Positions 47,269-56,011 of a DNA stretch of 64,000 nt are shown piece after piece. The stretch spans positions 1,362,796-1,426,795 of the forward strand of contig NZ_LT605203.1 in assembly GCF_900089495.1 (NCBI RefSeq). The letters run 5' to 3'. The first letter of the stretch is position 1. Each line of letters starts with the position of its first letter. The stretch comes from Thiomonas sp. X19. Lineage in GTDB: Bacteria; Pseudomonadota; Gammaproteobacteria; Burkholderiales; Burkholderiaceae_C. A model generated the notes under the pieces. The model did no database searches. It worked only from the letters and a program-made list of their open reading frames with translations, and was not told the DNA's origin. The translations under genes were made by a program, and so were the position numbers.

Positions 47269-47372
47269 AGTGTTCGCTCCCGGCGCACGGCGCCTTTGGT
47301 TTTGTCATTGCCTTGGACTGAATCGTCCAACGTCGCCGGGCATTTTACGGCCCCTCATTGGCGAGATTCCCG

Positions 47373-47883
47373 ATGTCCGATCCCATCCTCATCGCCCAGC
47401 ACGGCAGCGTGCAATGCCAGCGGCTGCCACGCCTGGCCAATCGCCACGGCCTCATCACCGGCGCCACCGGCACCGGCAAGACCGTCAGCCTGCAGGTACT
47501 GGCCGAAGCGTTCTGGCGCATCGGCGCGCCCGTGTTCATGGTCGATGTGAAGGGCGACCTCACCGGCATTTCGCAGGCCGGAAGCTTGAGCCCAAAACTG
47601 GCCGAGCACCTGAAAAACTTGGGCTTGCCCGGGCCGGTTTCTGGTGCCAGTCCCGTGACCCTGTGGGACGTGTTCGGCGAGCAGGGCCACCCATTCGCGC
47701 CGCCAGAAGGCGGTGAAAACCGCGGCGGACACCATGCGCCCCAACCCCGGGCTGGACGTGGCGCAGGCGATGACCGAACTTGCGGTGGGCGGTGTGCTGG
47801 GCAGCCTGCTGCGCTCGGCGCCAGCCATCGGTGCGAGGGACTCGTGCAGCGTCGCCCCGAGGGCGAAAGCAGCTCGTGCCTGA
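47373..47883 (+). pseudogene. Remnant of a HerA/DUF853-type ATPase (YjgR-like) with internal deletion
   Basis: Residues from 47373 match the N-terminus of DUF853 ATPases, with Walker A GATGTGKT and [14 protein letters not shown], up to [11 protein letters not shown] near 47692. The sequence then jumps, in another frame, to what looks like the family's C-terminal part ([11 protein letters not shown] near 47703, [16 protein letters not shown]), ending at a stop at 47881-47883. An intact gene would be about 500 codons, so roughly 300 central codons are lost and the join is out of frame. The first frame happens to stay open into the next gene, which could mislead annotation into one fused protein. 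Confidence 0.75.
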
Positions 47884-48011
47884 CTGGATTCTCTAAAATA
47901 TTCGCTTTCGAAGTGGCCGCAGACTGCGAGCGGCAAATTCGGCGGGGTTTCTCTCCTGCCCACCTCCACGCGCAACTACCGACTGGTTTGATCCGTTCCT
48001 CAGAGGTTTCC

Positions 48012-49391
48012 ATGGCGGCAGATACGCACGGCGCAGGCGCGGCACTGGCCACACAGGCCACGCTTGCCGCAAAGTCCACGCAGCAACGGGTTGACGTCCT
48101 CATCATCGGCGCGGGTCCGGGTGGGTCGACGGCGGCTGCGCTGCTGGCCGAGCGCGGGCTGCATGTGGCGCTGCTGGAGAAAGACCATCACCCGCGCTTT
48201 CACATCGGCGAGTCGCTGCTGCCGGCCAACCTGCCGCTGCTGGACAAGCTCGGCGTTGCGGCGCAAGTCAAAGCGATCGGCATGGAAAAATGGGGTGCCG
48301 AGTTCGTCTCGCCCTGGCACGCGCAACACACCCAGACCTACGAGTTCGCCGATGCCTGGGACAAGACCATGCCCATGGCCTATCAGGTGCGGCGCTCGGA
48401 GTTCGACCACATCCTGATCCGCAACGCTGCGCGCAAAGGCGCCGCCGTGATGGAAGGCTGCGCGGTGCGCGAGGTGCGGTTCCTGCCCGAAGCCGGGGGC
48501 GCCGTGGTCAGCGCCACGCACGATGACGGCACGCAGTCCAGCTGGGCCGCGCGCATGGTGATCGATGCGTCGGGCCGCGACACCTTTCTCGCCAGCCGTT
48601 TCAAGGCCAAGCACCGCGACCCCAAGCACAACAGCGCCGCCATGTTCGCCCATTTCACCGGCGTGCAGCGGCTGGGCGGCAAGGCGCAGGGCAACATCAC
48701 CATCGTCTGGTTCGAGCATGGCTGGTTCTGGCTGATTCCGCTGGCCGATGGCGCCACCAGCATCGGCGCGGTGGTCTGGCCGTATTACCTCAAGACCCGC
48801 GACAAACCGCTCGACCAGTTCTTCGCCGACACCATCGCCATGTCGCCCGACCTGTCGGCGCGACTCAACGCCGCAACCCGCGTGACCGAGGTCGAAGCCA
48901 CCGGCAATTTCTCCTACAGCAGCGACCGCACCCACGGCCCCAATTACCTGCTGATTGGCGATGCCTACGCTTTCATCGACCCGGTGTTTTCCTCCGGGGT
49001 GATGCTGGCCATGCAGGGCGGCTTCATGGCCGCCGACGCCGTGGAAACCTGCTTGCGCGAGCCGGCCATGGCGGCGCAGGCGCTGGCCCGCTTCGACCGT
49101 GGCATGCGCCATGGCCCGCGCCAGTTCTCCTGGTTCATCTACCGCGTCAACCACCCCACCATGCGCGACATGTTCATGGGCCCGAGCAATATCTGGCGCG
49201 TGAAGGAGGCGTTGCTGTCGGTGCTGGCTGGCGACATTTTCGGCACCACCCCCATCTGGGGTTCGGTGCGCCTGCTCAAGGGCATTTTCTACCTGGCTTC
49301 CTTGCGGCATCTGGCCCGGTCGTGGCGCGCCCGCGGGCTGCGCAAGCGGCAAATTCGGGTGGAATCCCTGCCCGGCGTCACGGGCGGGTGA
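48012..49391 (+). CDS. FAD-dependent oxidoreductase of the flavin halogenase type, pigment cluster
   Basis: A 459-residue flavoprotein. The FAD Rossmann motif [10 protein letters not shown] is near residue 31, followed by [20 protein letters not shown], and WFWLIP near residue 240 fits the WxWxIP motif of flavin-dependent halogenases. The second FAD motif is [18 protein letters not shown]. CmlS-like halogenases and the geranylgeranyl-reductase-like family share this architecture, so halogenation of an aryl group is plausible but not certain. The start at 48012 is chosen because the upstream continuation is the decayed ATPase. Its stop overlaps the chorismatase start (TGATG), placing it in one operon with pigment genes. 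Confidence 0.78.
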   Translation: MAADTHGAGAALATQATLAAKSTQQRVDVLIIGAGPGGSTAAALLAERGLHVALLEKDHHPRFHIGESLLPANLPLLDKLGVAAQVKAIGMEKWGAEFVSPWHAQHTQTYEFADAWDKTMPMAYQVRRSEFDHILIRNAARKGAAVMEGCAVREVRFLPEAGGAVVSATHDDGTQSSWAARMVIDASGRDTFLASRFKAKHRDPKHNSAAMFAHFTGVQRLGGKAQGNITIVWFEHGWFWLIPLADGATSIGAVVWPYYLKTRDKPLDQFFADTIAMSPDLSARLNAATRVTEVEATGNFSYSSDRTHGPNYLLIGDAYAFIDPVFSSGVMLAMQGGFMAADAVETCLREPAMAAQALARFDRGMRHGPRQFSWFIYRVNHPTMRDMFMGPSNIWRVKEALLSVLAGDIFGTTPIWGSVRLLKGIFYLASLRHLARSWRARGLRKRQIRVESLPGVTGG

Positions 49392-50518
49392 TGGTCGCCA
49401 CATCTCCCTTGCAACTGCTGGTGTTGCCCGCCTCGCAACTCGCGGCGCAGCCCGCCGCCTGGCTGCGCAACGTGCTTGGCGTCGCCTGTTTCGGCAGCGC
49501 GTTGCCGCAGGCGCTGGCCGGACTCGATTTGCCGCTGGCGCAGGTGCAGGTGCAAGCGCTGCGGCAAGGCACAGCCTTGAGTGAAGTCTGGAGCGAAGTC
49601 TGGATCGCCGATGCGCCGTTGCGCGCCGGCGTGCATGGCCGGCTGCACTGGCGCTGCAACGAAGCGGTGCTGTTCGGCGTGCTGACGCTGGCGGTTGACG
49701 AGCCTGAAACGCAATATGCGCCGGAGGTTGACGCCAGCCTCCTGTGCGAGAGCGCCGCCAAGGCACTGCCCCCTCACACAAGCCGCCCGTCCTCCCCCTT
49801 GCGACGCACCACCGAGCTGGCCTACGACGAGCTGTTCGCCGCCATCGAGACGCTCGGTTTCCCCCACCTGCTGCGGGTGTGGAACCATATCCCCGACATC
49901 AACCGCGAAAGCGCCGGGCTGGAGCATTACCGCCAGTTCAACATCGGCCGGCAGGACGCCTTTCTCGCCCATGGTCGCCATGTCAGCGGCGCCAGCGTGC
50001 CCTCGGCCAGTGCGCTGGGGGCGGCGGGCGGCGCGCCGCTGGTGGTGTATTTCATCGCTGGCCGTCGGCCACCCGTCGCCATCGAAAACCCGCGCCAGCT
50101 CAGTGCCTATCACTACCCGGCCGATTACGGCCCGCGCGCGCCCACGTTTTCGCGCGCCAACCTGGCCTGCATCGCCGGCCAGTCGGCGCTGTTCATTTCC
50201 GGCACCGCCAGCATCGTCGGCCACCAGACGCTCCACCATGGCGACGTGGCGGAGCAGACGCGCGAAATTCTGCGCAACATCGAGGCCGTGCTGCGGCAAG
50301 CCGGCACCCAGGGTGGCAAAGGCTTGACGCTGCAAGACCTGCACTACAAAGTGTATGTGCGCCACGCCGCCGATCAACCCGCGATTCAAGCCGAGCTGCA
50401 ACAGGTGGTGGACGACGAGGTGCGGGCGCTGTACCTGCAGGCGGACGTATGCCGTGTCGATCTACTGGTTGAAATCGAAGCCGTGGCGTTGCCCACGGCG
50501 CAGGAGTTTGCATGCTGA
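49391..50518 (+). CDS. xanB2: Chorismatase (XanB2/FkbO/Hyg5 family), hydroxybenzoate synthase
   Basis: A 375-residue protein whose C-terminal two thirds match chorismatases: FPHLLRVWNHIPDIN, ENPRQLSAYHYPADYGP, LFISGTASIVGHQT, KVYVR and LLVEIEAVA. These enzymes hydrolyse chorismate to pyruvate plus 3- or 4-hydroxybenzoate or dihydroxycyclohexadiene carboxylate. XanB2 of Xanthomonas supplies 3-hydroxybenzoate for xanthomonadin. The weakly conserved N-terminal third also fits the family. Coupled upstream to the flavin enzyme and downstream (7-base overlap) to the MipA-like gene. Which product subtype is made cannot be read without alignment. Confidence 0.85.
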   Translation: MVATSPLQLLVLPASQLAAQPAAWLRNVLGVACFGSALPQALAGLDLPLAQVQVQALRQGTALSEVWSEVWIADAPLRAGVHGRLHWRCNEAVLFGVLTLAVDEPETQYAPEVDASLLCESAAKALPPHTSRPSSPLRRTTELAYDELFAAIETLGFPHLLRVWNHIPDINRESAGLEHYRQFNIGRQDAFLAHGRHVSGASVPSASALGAAGGAPLVVYFIAGRRPPVAIENPRQLSAYHYPADYGPRAPTFSRANLACIAGQSALFISGTASIVGHQTLHHGDVAEQTREILRNIEAVLRQAGTQGGKGLTLQDLHYKVYVRHAADQPAIQAELQQVVDDEVRALYLQADVCRVDLLVEIEAVALPTAQEFAC

Positions 50519-51363
50519 AGCGCCGCACCCTGGTTGCCCTTGCCTTGTCCGCTGCGGCGCTGCTGGCTGGCCTCGGGCCAGCCGCCGCCCAAGCGGTGCA
50601 AAAGCCGTTGTGGGAGGTCGGCCTTGGCTTTGGCGTCCTCAGCTTTCCCGACTATCCCGGCTCCGACCAGCAGCGCAGCTACATCTTGCCAACCCCGTAC
50701 TTCGTCTATCGCGGCGAGATCTTCAAGGCCGGACGCAACGGTTTTCAGGCACGCTTGTTCGACACCGAGCGCGTCGATTCCTACCTCAGCCTGAGCGCAT
50801 CGCCGCCGGTCAACAGCACCGACGACTACGCCCGCAGCGGCATGCCTGACCTCAAGCCCACGATCCAGTTCGGCCCCGCGCTCGATGTGCATCTCTGGCA
50901 GTCGGCGGCGCAGCGCATGCGCCTGGACTTTCGTGTGCCGCTGCGCACCGTCATCAGCGTGGCGTGGCATCCGCGCCAGGTGGGCTGGCTGTTCGCACCG
51001 GTGCTCAATCTCGACATGGCCGACGTTGCCGGGCTGAACGGCTGGAACCTCGGCGCACAGACCGGCCCGCTGTTCGCCGACCGCAGCTACAACCAGACGT
51101 ATTACGGCGTGGCCCCGGCCTGCGCCACGGCCACACGCCCGGCCTATGCGGCATCGGGCGGCTACGCCGGCAGCCAGTTCACCCTGGCCTTGAGCAAGCG
51201 CTTCCCTGGATTCTGGGTGGGCGGGTTCGCCCGTTACGACAACCTGAGCGGCGCCGTTTTTGCCGACAGCCCGTTGTTGCGCCGCAGCCAGAATCTCTCG
51301 GCGGGCATTGGAATCGCGTGGATCCTGGGACAATCATCCCAAATGGTCGACAGCCATGAATGA
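50512..51363 (+). CDS. MipA/OmpV-family outer-membrane protein
   Basis: A 283-residue secreted beta-barrel protein. The signal peptide ends at GPAAAQA (about residue 27), and the mature start WEVGLGFGVLSFPDYPGSDQQRSY matches MipA/OmpV. MipA is known as a scaffold for murein enzymes in E. coli, but many members are only described as outer-membrane proteins. Its place between chorismatase and acyltransferase, with overlaps on both sides, suggests a role linked to outer-membrane location of the pigment; that is inference. Confidence 0.82.
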   Translation: MLKRRTLVALALSAAALLAGLGPAAAQAVQKPLWEVGLGFGVLSFPDYPGSDQQRSYILPTPYFVYRGEIFKAGRNGFQARLFDTERVDSYLSLSASPPVNSTDDYARSGMPDLKPTIQFGPALDVHLWQSAAQRMRLDFRVPLRTVISVAWHPRQVGWLFAPVLNLDMADVAGLNGWNLGAQTGPLFADRSYNQTYYGVAPACATATRPAYAASGGYAGSQFTLALSKRFPGFWVGGFARYDNLSGAVFADSPLLRRSQNLSAGIGIAWILGQSSQMVDSHE

Positions 51364-52216
51364 CGATGTGATCTCCCATGCTCCCGACGCTCCCGGCCGC
51401 CCACGCCAGGTGTGGGATGCGCTGCGGGTGTATTTCGGTCTGGGCCTGCTCGGCGTGGTGGGTCTGCTGTGGTCGCTGCTGGCCGTGCCGCTGTACTACC
51501 TGCTGCCGCGCCGGACCGGGCTGACGTTCGGCCGCTGGTTGATTCACACGGCGTTTCGCTGGTACTTGCGCACGCTCTCGGTCATCGGCGCCTGCCGCTT
51601 CGACTTGTCCGCGCTGGACGCCCTGCACGGCCAGCCGCCGATGATCGTCGCGCCCAACCATCCCTCGCTGATCGACGCCGTGCTGGTCATCTCCCGCCTG
51701 CCTGGCGTGGCCTGCATCATGAAAGCCGACATCCTCGACAACCCCTCGCTCGGCGCCGGCGCGCGCCTGGCGCGCTACATCCGCAACGACGCGCTGCGCA
51801 ACATGATCCACCTCGCCGTGGCCGATCTGCACGCCGGCCATCACCTGCTGCTCTTCCCCGAAGGCACGCGCAGCACGGCGCGGCCCATCGGCCCGGTGCG
51901 CGGCAGCGTCGGGCTCATCGCCAAGCAGGCGCAAGTGCCGGTGCAAACCGTGTTCATCGAGACCGATTCGCCTTTCCTCACCAAGGGCTGGCCCCTGTTG
52001 CAGCGCCCGCTGCTGCCCATCACCTACCGCGTGCGGCTGGGCAAGCGTTTCGATCCGCCGCAGGACGTGCAGGCGTTCGCCGTCGCGATCGCGGCCTATT
52101 TTCAGGACGCACTGGCCGATGCCATGCTGCCGCGCCTCCTGCCGCAAGGCGGCGCCACCGCCACCGCCCCCCATTGCGCCGCCCCGACCGATGACCACGA
52201 CTGCACCGACGTCTGA
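51356..52216 (+). CDS. PlsC-type lysophospholipid/1-acylglycerol acyltransferase
   Basis: A 286-residue membrane-associated acyltransferase with an N-terminal hydrophobic region (LGLLGVVGLLWSLLAVPLYYLL) and the catalytic motif NHPSLIDA (NHX4D type) near residue 100, followed by LFPEGTRS near residue 165. Comparable acyltransferases occur in xanthomonadin and aryl-polyene clusters and are thought to attach the polyene to a lipid or carrier. It overlaps the previous gene by 8 bases and the next by 26. Confidence 0.87.
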   Translation: MNDDVISHAPDAPGRPRQVWDALRVYFGLGLLGVVGLLWSLLAVPLYYLLPRRTGLTFGRWLIHTAFRWYLRTLSVIGACRFDLSALDALHGQPPMIVAPNHPSLIDAVLVISRLPGVACIMKADILDNPSLGAGARLARYIRNDALRNMIHLAVADLHAGHHLLLFPEGTRSTARPIGPVRGSVGLIAKQAQVPVQTVFIETDSPFLTKGWPLLQRPLLPITYRVRLGKRFDPPQDVQAFAVAIAAYFQDALADAMLPRLLPQGGATATAPHCAAPTDDHDCTDV

Positions 52217-52997
52217 TGCCCTTGTGGCACCGGGCGTTACGCAGCCGAGCGCCACCCACCTCGTCCTCATCCCCAGCTACAACCCCGGCCCCGCGGTCTA
52301 TGCCACAGTCCAAGCCGCGCGCGCGCAGTGGGCGCCGGTGTGGGTGGTGGTGGACGGCAGCAGCGACGGCACCGCCGCAGGCCTGCAGGCCCTGGGCGCC
52401 GCCGACCCGCAATTGCGCGTGCTGCTGCTGCCGGAGAACCGCGGCAAAGGTGCCGCCGTGCTGTACGGCCTCGACGCCGCCGCCGCTGCCGGCTACACCC
52501 ACGCCCTCACCATGGACTCCGACGGCCAGCATCCCGCCGAGCGCATTCCTGCCTTCATGTCGACCTCGCTGCAGCAGCCGCTGGCGATGGTGCTCGGCGT
52601 GCCCGTGTTCGACGCCAGCGCGCCCAAGCTGCGCGTGCAGGGGCGCAAGGTGTCCAACGCCTGGGCGAATCTCGAAACCCTGTGGGCCGGCATCGGCGAC
52701 TCGCTCTATGGCTTTCGCGTCTATCCGATCGCGCCGCTGCGCGCGGTGATGCGCCGACAGCCTTGGATGCGCCGTTTCGACTTCGACCCCGAAGCCGTGG
52801 TGCGCCTGAGCTGGCGCGGCGTGCCGGCCGTCAATCTGCCCGCACCGGTGCGTTATCCGAGCGCCGCGGAGGGCGGCGTCTCGCACTTCAATTACCTGCG
52901 CGACAACATCCTGCTCACCTGGATGCACACCCGCCTGCTTCTCGGCTTCGTGCTGCGCCTGCCGTTGCTGCTTGCAAGACGCTTGCGCGCGCGTTGA
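52191..52997 (+). CDS. Family 2 glycosyltransferase, pigment cluster
   Basis: A 268-residue GT-A fold glycosyltransferase. The nucleotide-sugar site begins HLVLIPSYNPG, with VVVDGSSDGT and the metal-binding MDSDGQH (DXD-like) motif. Aryl-polyene and xanthomonadin clusters carry a glycosyltransferase of this kind, so it may decorate the lipid-linked pigment. The start at 52191 lies inside the acyltransferase 3' end, indicating coupling. Donor and acceptor are unknown. Confidence 0.85.
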   Translation: MTTTAPTSDALVAPGVTQPSATHLVLIPSYNPGPAVYATVQAARAQWAPVWVVVDGSSDGTAAGLQALGAADPQLRVLLLPENRGKGAAVLYGLDAAAAAGYTHALTMDSDGQHPAERIPAFMSTSLQQPLAMVLGVPVFDASAPKLRVQGRKVSNAWANLETLWAGIGDSLYGFRVYPIAPLRAVMRRQPWMRRFDFDPEAVVRLSWRGVPAVNLPAPVRYPSAAEGGVSHFNYLRDNILLTWMHTRLLLGFVLRLPLLLARRLRAR

Positions 52998-53021
52998 ACG
53001 GCTCCTCACGGCGTTCTCCAT

Positions 53022-53275
53022 GCCAAGCCCCGCACGGCGCTGGATTGGGTGCCCATCATTCGCCAGGGCATTTCCTCGGCGGCCATGGATGCCCCCTGAC
53101 CAAAACCCTGCACGCCACGCAATCCGAACTGGCGCCGGCCCTGGGCATTCCCGAGCGCAGGCTGGCCCGGCGCAAAAAAGAGGGCATGCTCGACAGCGAG
53201 GAAACGGCCAAGCTGGTGCGGCTCGCCCGCGTGATCGAACGCGCAGAGCAAGTTTTCGAGGGGCTGAGCGTGCAG
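53022..53275 (+). pseudogene. Remnant of an Xre/MbcA/ParS-type antitoxin (DUF2384)
   Basis: Two frames hold consecutive parts of this antitoxin family: LDWVPIIRQGISSAAMDA around 53040-53093, then, after a shift at the CCCCCTGAC stretch, LTKTLHATQSELAPALGIPERR through LVRLARVIERAEQVFE to about 53263. No ATG suits the first part, and the C-terminal domain that binds the toxin is absent. A helix-turn-helix is still recognisable (QSELAPALGIPERRLARRK). No RES-domain toxin gene is nearby. Confidence 0.65.
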
Positions 53276-53314
53276 ACAGGGCGGGCCTGCAAGACTTGGC
53301 CTGGAAGGGGGCGC

Positions 53315-54628
53315 TCAGGCTTCCCGACTTGCGAGCGGCCTGCCAGCCCCGGCCGCAAGCGCATGCCCTGCGCGTGGCAGCCAGTGCCGCAGCAGCGGGG
53401 CGGTGATGACGGTGCTGAAAATCGCCATCAGCACCAGCATGGTGAACATCGGGCGTGAGATGGCGCCGAGGTCGTAGCCGACGTTGATGATGATGAGTTC
53501 CATCAAGGCGCGGGTGTTCATCAGCGCGCCCATCACGCCGGCTTGCGGGTGGTTCATGCCGCACGCGCGTGCGGCGAGATACGCGCCGCCGAACTTGCCC
53601 GCCGTGGCCAGCAGCACCAGCAGCGCGCACCAGCCCCACAGCGCGGCGCTGGAGAGGCCGCCGATGTCGGTGCGCAGGCCGGTGTAGGTGAAGAAGATCG
53701 GCAGGAAGAACACCAGCACGAAGGGATTGATCTGCGCTTTCCAGGCGCGCACGAAGCGGGCCTCGTCGTGCAGGATCACGCCCATGATGAAGCCGCCGAA
53801 TATGGCGAAGATGCCGAGCTGATAGGTTGCCATGGCGGAGACGAACACCATCGCCAGTATGCCGCCCAGCAGGTTTGGCGGCAGGTCGTGTCCGCTGTTC
53901 TGGACATGGCGGATCAGGCGGCGCATCAGCGGCCGCAGCCCGACCATCCACAGCAGCATGAAGCCCAGCACCATCGCCACCTTCAGCGCGAACGCGAGCG
54001 GCTCGAAATGGCTCAAGGTGAGGGTGGTGACCAGGGCCAGCAGCAGCCAGCCGATCACGTCGTTGATCGCCGCCGCGCTGATGGCGATCACGCCCAGCGG
54101 CGTGCGCGTGAGTTCGAAGTCCATCAGGATGCGGCCGAGAATCGGCAGCGCGGTGATCGAGAACGCGGTGGCGACGAACAGCGCCGAGGCCAGATGCGGG
54201 GCCTGCGGCGACAGCGCCGGCGCGCTGATCCAGCCGAAGCCCAGGCCGAGGGCGAACGGTGCCGCCAGGCTGGCCACCGCCACCCACAGCACGGCGCGGC
54301 GGTTGTGCTTGTCGCCGAGGTGGTTGAAATCGAACTCCAGCCCGATCTGGAACATCAGCAGGATCAGCCCGAGCTGCGACAGGATCTGCAGTGGCGTGCC
54401 GGAGGCGGAATGGAACACGTAGCCAAACACCGACGGCGCCAGCAAACCCAGCAGGGACGGCCCGAGCAGGATGCCGACGATGATTTCGCCGACCGCCGCG
54501 GTCTGCTTCAGGCGCACCGCCACTTCACCGCCGATGCGCCCGGCCAGCACGATGATGGCAAGCTGCAGCAGGACGAAAAACAGCAGCGCTTCGGTGGCGT
54601 GGACGGACAGGTCTTGCGTGGCAGACAT
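53315..54628 (-). CDS. Kef-type cation:proton antiporter (CPA2 family)
   Basis: A 437-residue inner-membrane protein with about 12 hydrophobic helices, matching the Na+/H+ exchanger domain of CPA2 antiporters (EIIVGILLGPSLLGL, LILLMFQIGLEFDFN, AAINDVIGWLLLALV with the conserved Asp of the ion site). It lacks the cytoplasmic TrkA-N domain of KefB/KefC. It begins 22 bp after the ketoreductase on the same strand, so it may be the last gene of the pigment operon. Ion specificity is unknown. Confidence 0.85.
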   Translation of the reverse strand: MSATQDLSVHATEALLFFVLLQLAIIVLAGRIGGEVAVRLKQTAAVGEIIVGILLGPSLLGLLAPSVFGYVFHSASGTPLQILSQLGLILLMFQIGLEFDFNHLGDKHNRRAVLWVAVASLAAPFALGLGFGWISAPALSPQAPHLASALFVATAFSITALPILGRILMDFELTRTPLGVIAISAAAINDVIGWLLLALVTTLTLSHFEPLAFALKVAMVLGFMLLWMVGLRPLMRRLIRHVQNSGHDLPPNLLGGILAMVFVSAMATYQLGIFAIFGGFIMGVILHDEARFVRAWKAQINPFVLVFFLPIFFTYTGLRTDIGGLSSAALWGWCALLVLLATAGKFGGAYLAARACGMNHPQAGVMGALMNTRALMELIIINVGYDLGAISRPMFTMLVLMAIFSTVITAPLLRHWLPRAGHALAAGAGRPLASREA

Positions 54629-54650
54629 GGGGGCTATGGGTGCGGCCGCA

Positions 54651-55397
54651 TCAGATCATGCCGCCGTTGATGGAAATGATCTGCCCGCTGATGTAGCCGG
54701 CCCGGGCGGAGGCGAGAAAGCCCACCAGATCGGCCACTTCCTCGGGCTGGCCGGCGCGCTTCATCGGCACCAGCTGGGCGATGGACGCAGGGTCGAACGC
54801 CCCCTCGCTCATCGCGGTGGCGATGATGCCGGGCGCCACCGCATTCACCGTGATGCCGCGACTGGCCACTTCCAGCGCCAGCGATTTGGTCGCCGCGTGC
54901 AGCGCGCCCTTGGCTGCCGCGTAATTCACCTGACCGCGATTGCCGGCGATGGCCGCGACCGAGGTGATGTTGATGACGCGCCCCCAGCGCGTGCGGATCA
55001 TCGGCAGCATCAGCGGCTGGGTGACGTGGAAAAAGCCGTTGAGCGAAACGTCGATGACATGCTGCCACTGCGCCAGGCTCATGCCGGGAAACACCGCGTC
55101 GTCGTGCACCCCGGCGTTGTTCACCAGAACCTGCACCGGACCGTCGGCGAGCAGCGCCTCGACCGCCGCCGCGGTGGCGTCGGCATCGGTCAGATCGAAG
55201 GCCACGGCTTGCGCCGCATGGCCTTGTGCGCGCAACTCGGCGGCCAGGGTTTCGGCCCTGGCGAGGCCGGCGTTGGCGTGGACGATGACGGCATAACCGT
55301 CGGCCGCCAGACGCCGGCAGATGGCAGCGCCGATCTCGCCGCTGCCGCCGGTGACCAGGGCGCGGCGTGCGGGTGTGGCGTTGGGCGCGGTGTTCAT
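54651..55397 (-). CDS. 3-oxoacyl-ACP reductase (FabG-like ketoreductase) of the pigment cluster
   Basis: A 248-residue short-chain dehydrogenase with TGGSGEIG cofactor motif near residue 17, NNAGVHDD, catalytic ITSVAAIAGNRGQVNYAAAK (Ser, Tyr, Lys) and the C-terminal GYISGQIISINGGMI. Its start overlaps the dehydratase stop (ATGA). With the adjacent ketosynthase, chain-length factor and dehydratase it forms the iterative reducing set needed to build a conjugated polyene, reducing the keto group of each extension. Confidence 0.88.
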   Translation of the reverse strand: MNTAPNATPARRALVTGGSGEIGAAICRRLAADGYAVIVHANAGLARAETLAAELRAQGHAAQAVAFDLTDADATAAAVEALLADGPVQVLVNNAGVHDDAVFPGMSLAQWQHVIDVSLNGFFHVTQPLMLPMIRTRWGRVINITSVAAIAGNRGQVNYAAAKGALHAATKSLALEVASRGITVNAVAPGIIATAMSEGAFDPASIAQLVPMKRAGQPEEVADLVGFLASARAGYISGQIISINGGMI

Positions 55398-56011
55398 GGC
55401 GGTGTGGATGCGAATGAAGTGGCAAGACTGGCGGCGTCCAGCACCACCGAGGCGCGGCCATCGAGCAGCAAGCGGTCGGCGGCCAGCACGCGAAACTGGT
55501 AGAGCAGCATCTGCGCGTCGCCTGACAGACGCTCGACGCGAACCTCCAGCGTAGCGGCGACGTCATCGATCCGAGCCACATGCAGTTGCACCGCGCGCAG
55601 GCTCACCAGCAAACCGCCGGGCCGCCCCAAGGTTTGCTGGCCCCCTTGGGGGGCGCGCAGCGTTTGCGCTGCGCCGGGGGTACTCACCAGCAAACCGCCG
55701 GGCCGCCCCAAGGTTTGCTGGCCCCCTTGGGGGGCGTTGCCGGGGCCAGGCATGCGGTCATGCTCAGCGACGAGCGCGCCATGCACCGCCATCGCCTGCG
55801 CCGCGTACTCGATGCCGCAGGCCGCGCCGAGGCGGTCGAACTGGCGCAGCGGGTTGCTGGCGTCGCGGTGGCTGGTGGCGCTGCACACGATGTGTTGTGC
55901 GTCCCAGCGCAGCACCGCATCCAGCAGGCACATGCTGCCTTGATGCGGGATGTGCGCCGCGATCCATGCATGATCGAGCGGGACATGCCCCAGGCGCGCA
56001 GGCTTCAGCAT
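55394..56011 (-). CDS. Hotdog-fold 3-hydroxyacyl-ACP dehydratase with tandem insert
   Basis: A 205-residue FabZ/FabA-like dehydratase of the aryl-polyene type (HIPHQGSMCLLDAV near residue 20; GIEYAAQAMAVHGAL near residue 66). It would dehydrate the hydroxyacyl chain without later enoyl reduction, leaving conjugated double bonds. Residues 93-110 and 120-137 are two identical 18-residue copies (APQGGQQTLGRPGGLLVS), encoded by a perfect DNA repeat. Without the extra 45 or so residues the length would equal the usual 150-160. The insert sits in a loop after the central helix, so folding may survive. Both ends overlap neighbouring genes. Confidence 0.85.
   Translation of the reverse strand: MLKPARLGHVPLDHAWIAAHIPHQGSMCLLDAVLRWDAQHIVCSATSHRDASNPLRQFDRLGAACGIEYAAQAMAVHGALVAEHDRMPGPGNAPQGGQQTLGRPGGLLVSTPGAAQTLRAPQGGQQTLGRPGGLLVSLRAVQLHVARIDDVAATLEVRVERLSGDAQMLLYQFRVLAADRLLLDGRASVVLDAASLATSFASTPP
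55602..55655. repeat. 54-bp direct repeat, copy 1, hairpin-forming
   Basis: Identical to 55683-55736. Each copy contains CCCCAAGG and CCTTGGGG separated by 11 bases, giving a strong hairpin. The period between copies is 81 bases, a multiple of three, so the dehydratase frame stays open. Confidence 0.93.
55683..55736. repeat. 54-bp direct repeat, copy 2, hairpin-forming
   Basis: Second perfect copy of the 55602-55655 element; the 27 bases between them are not repeated. The G/C-run palindrome looks like a REP-type intergenic element that has entered a coding region. Confidence 0.93.

Noticed and set aside
47884..48011. Promoter for the flavin enzyme operon (TAAAAT at 47894-47899)
   Set aside because: The -10-like hexamer is good but no -35 element lies at the right distance; too weak to list.
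55602..55736. CRISPR-like array
   Set aside because: Only two repeats with one short spacer, located inside a coding frame and with hairpin-element character.
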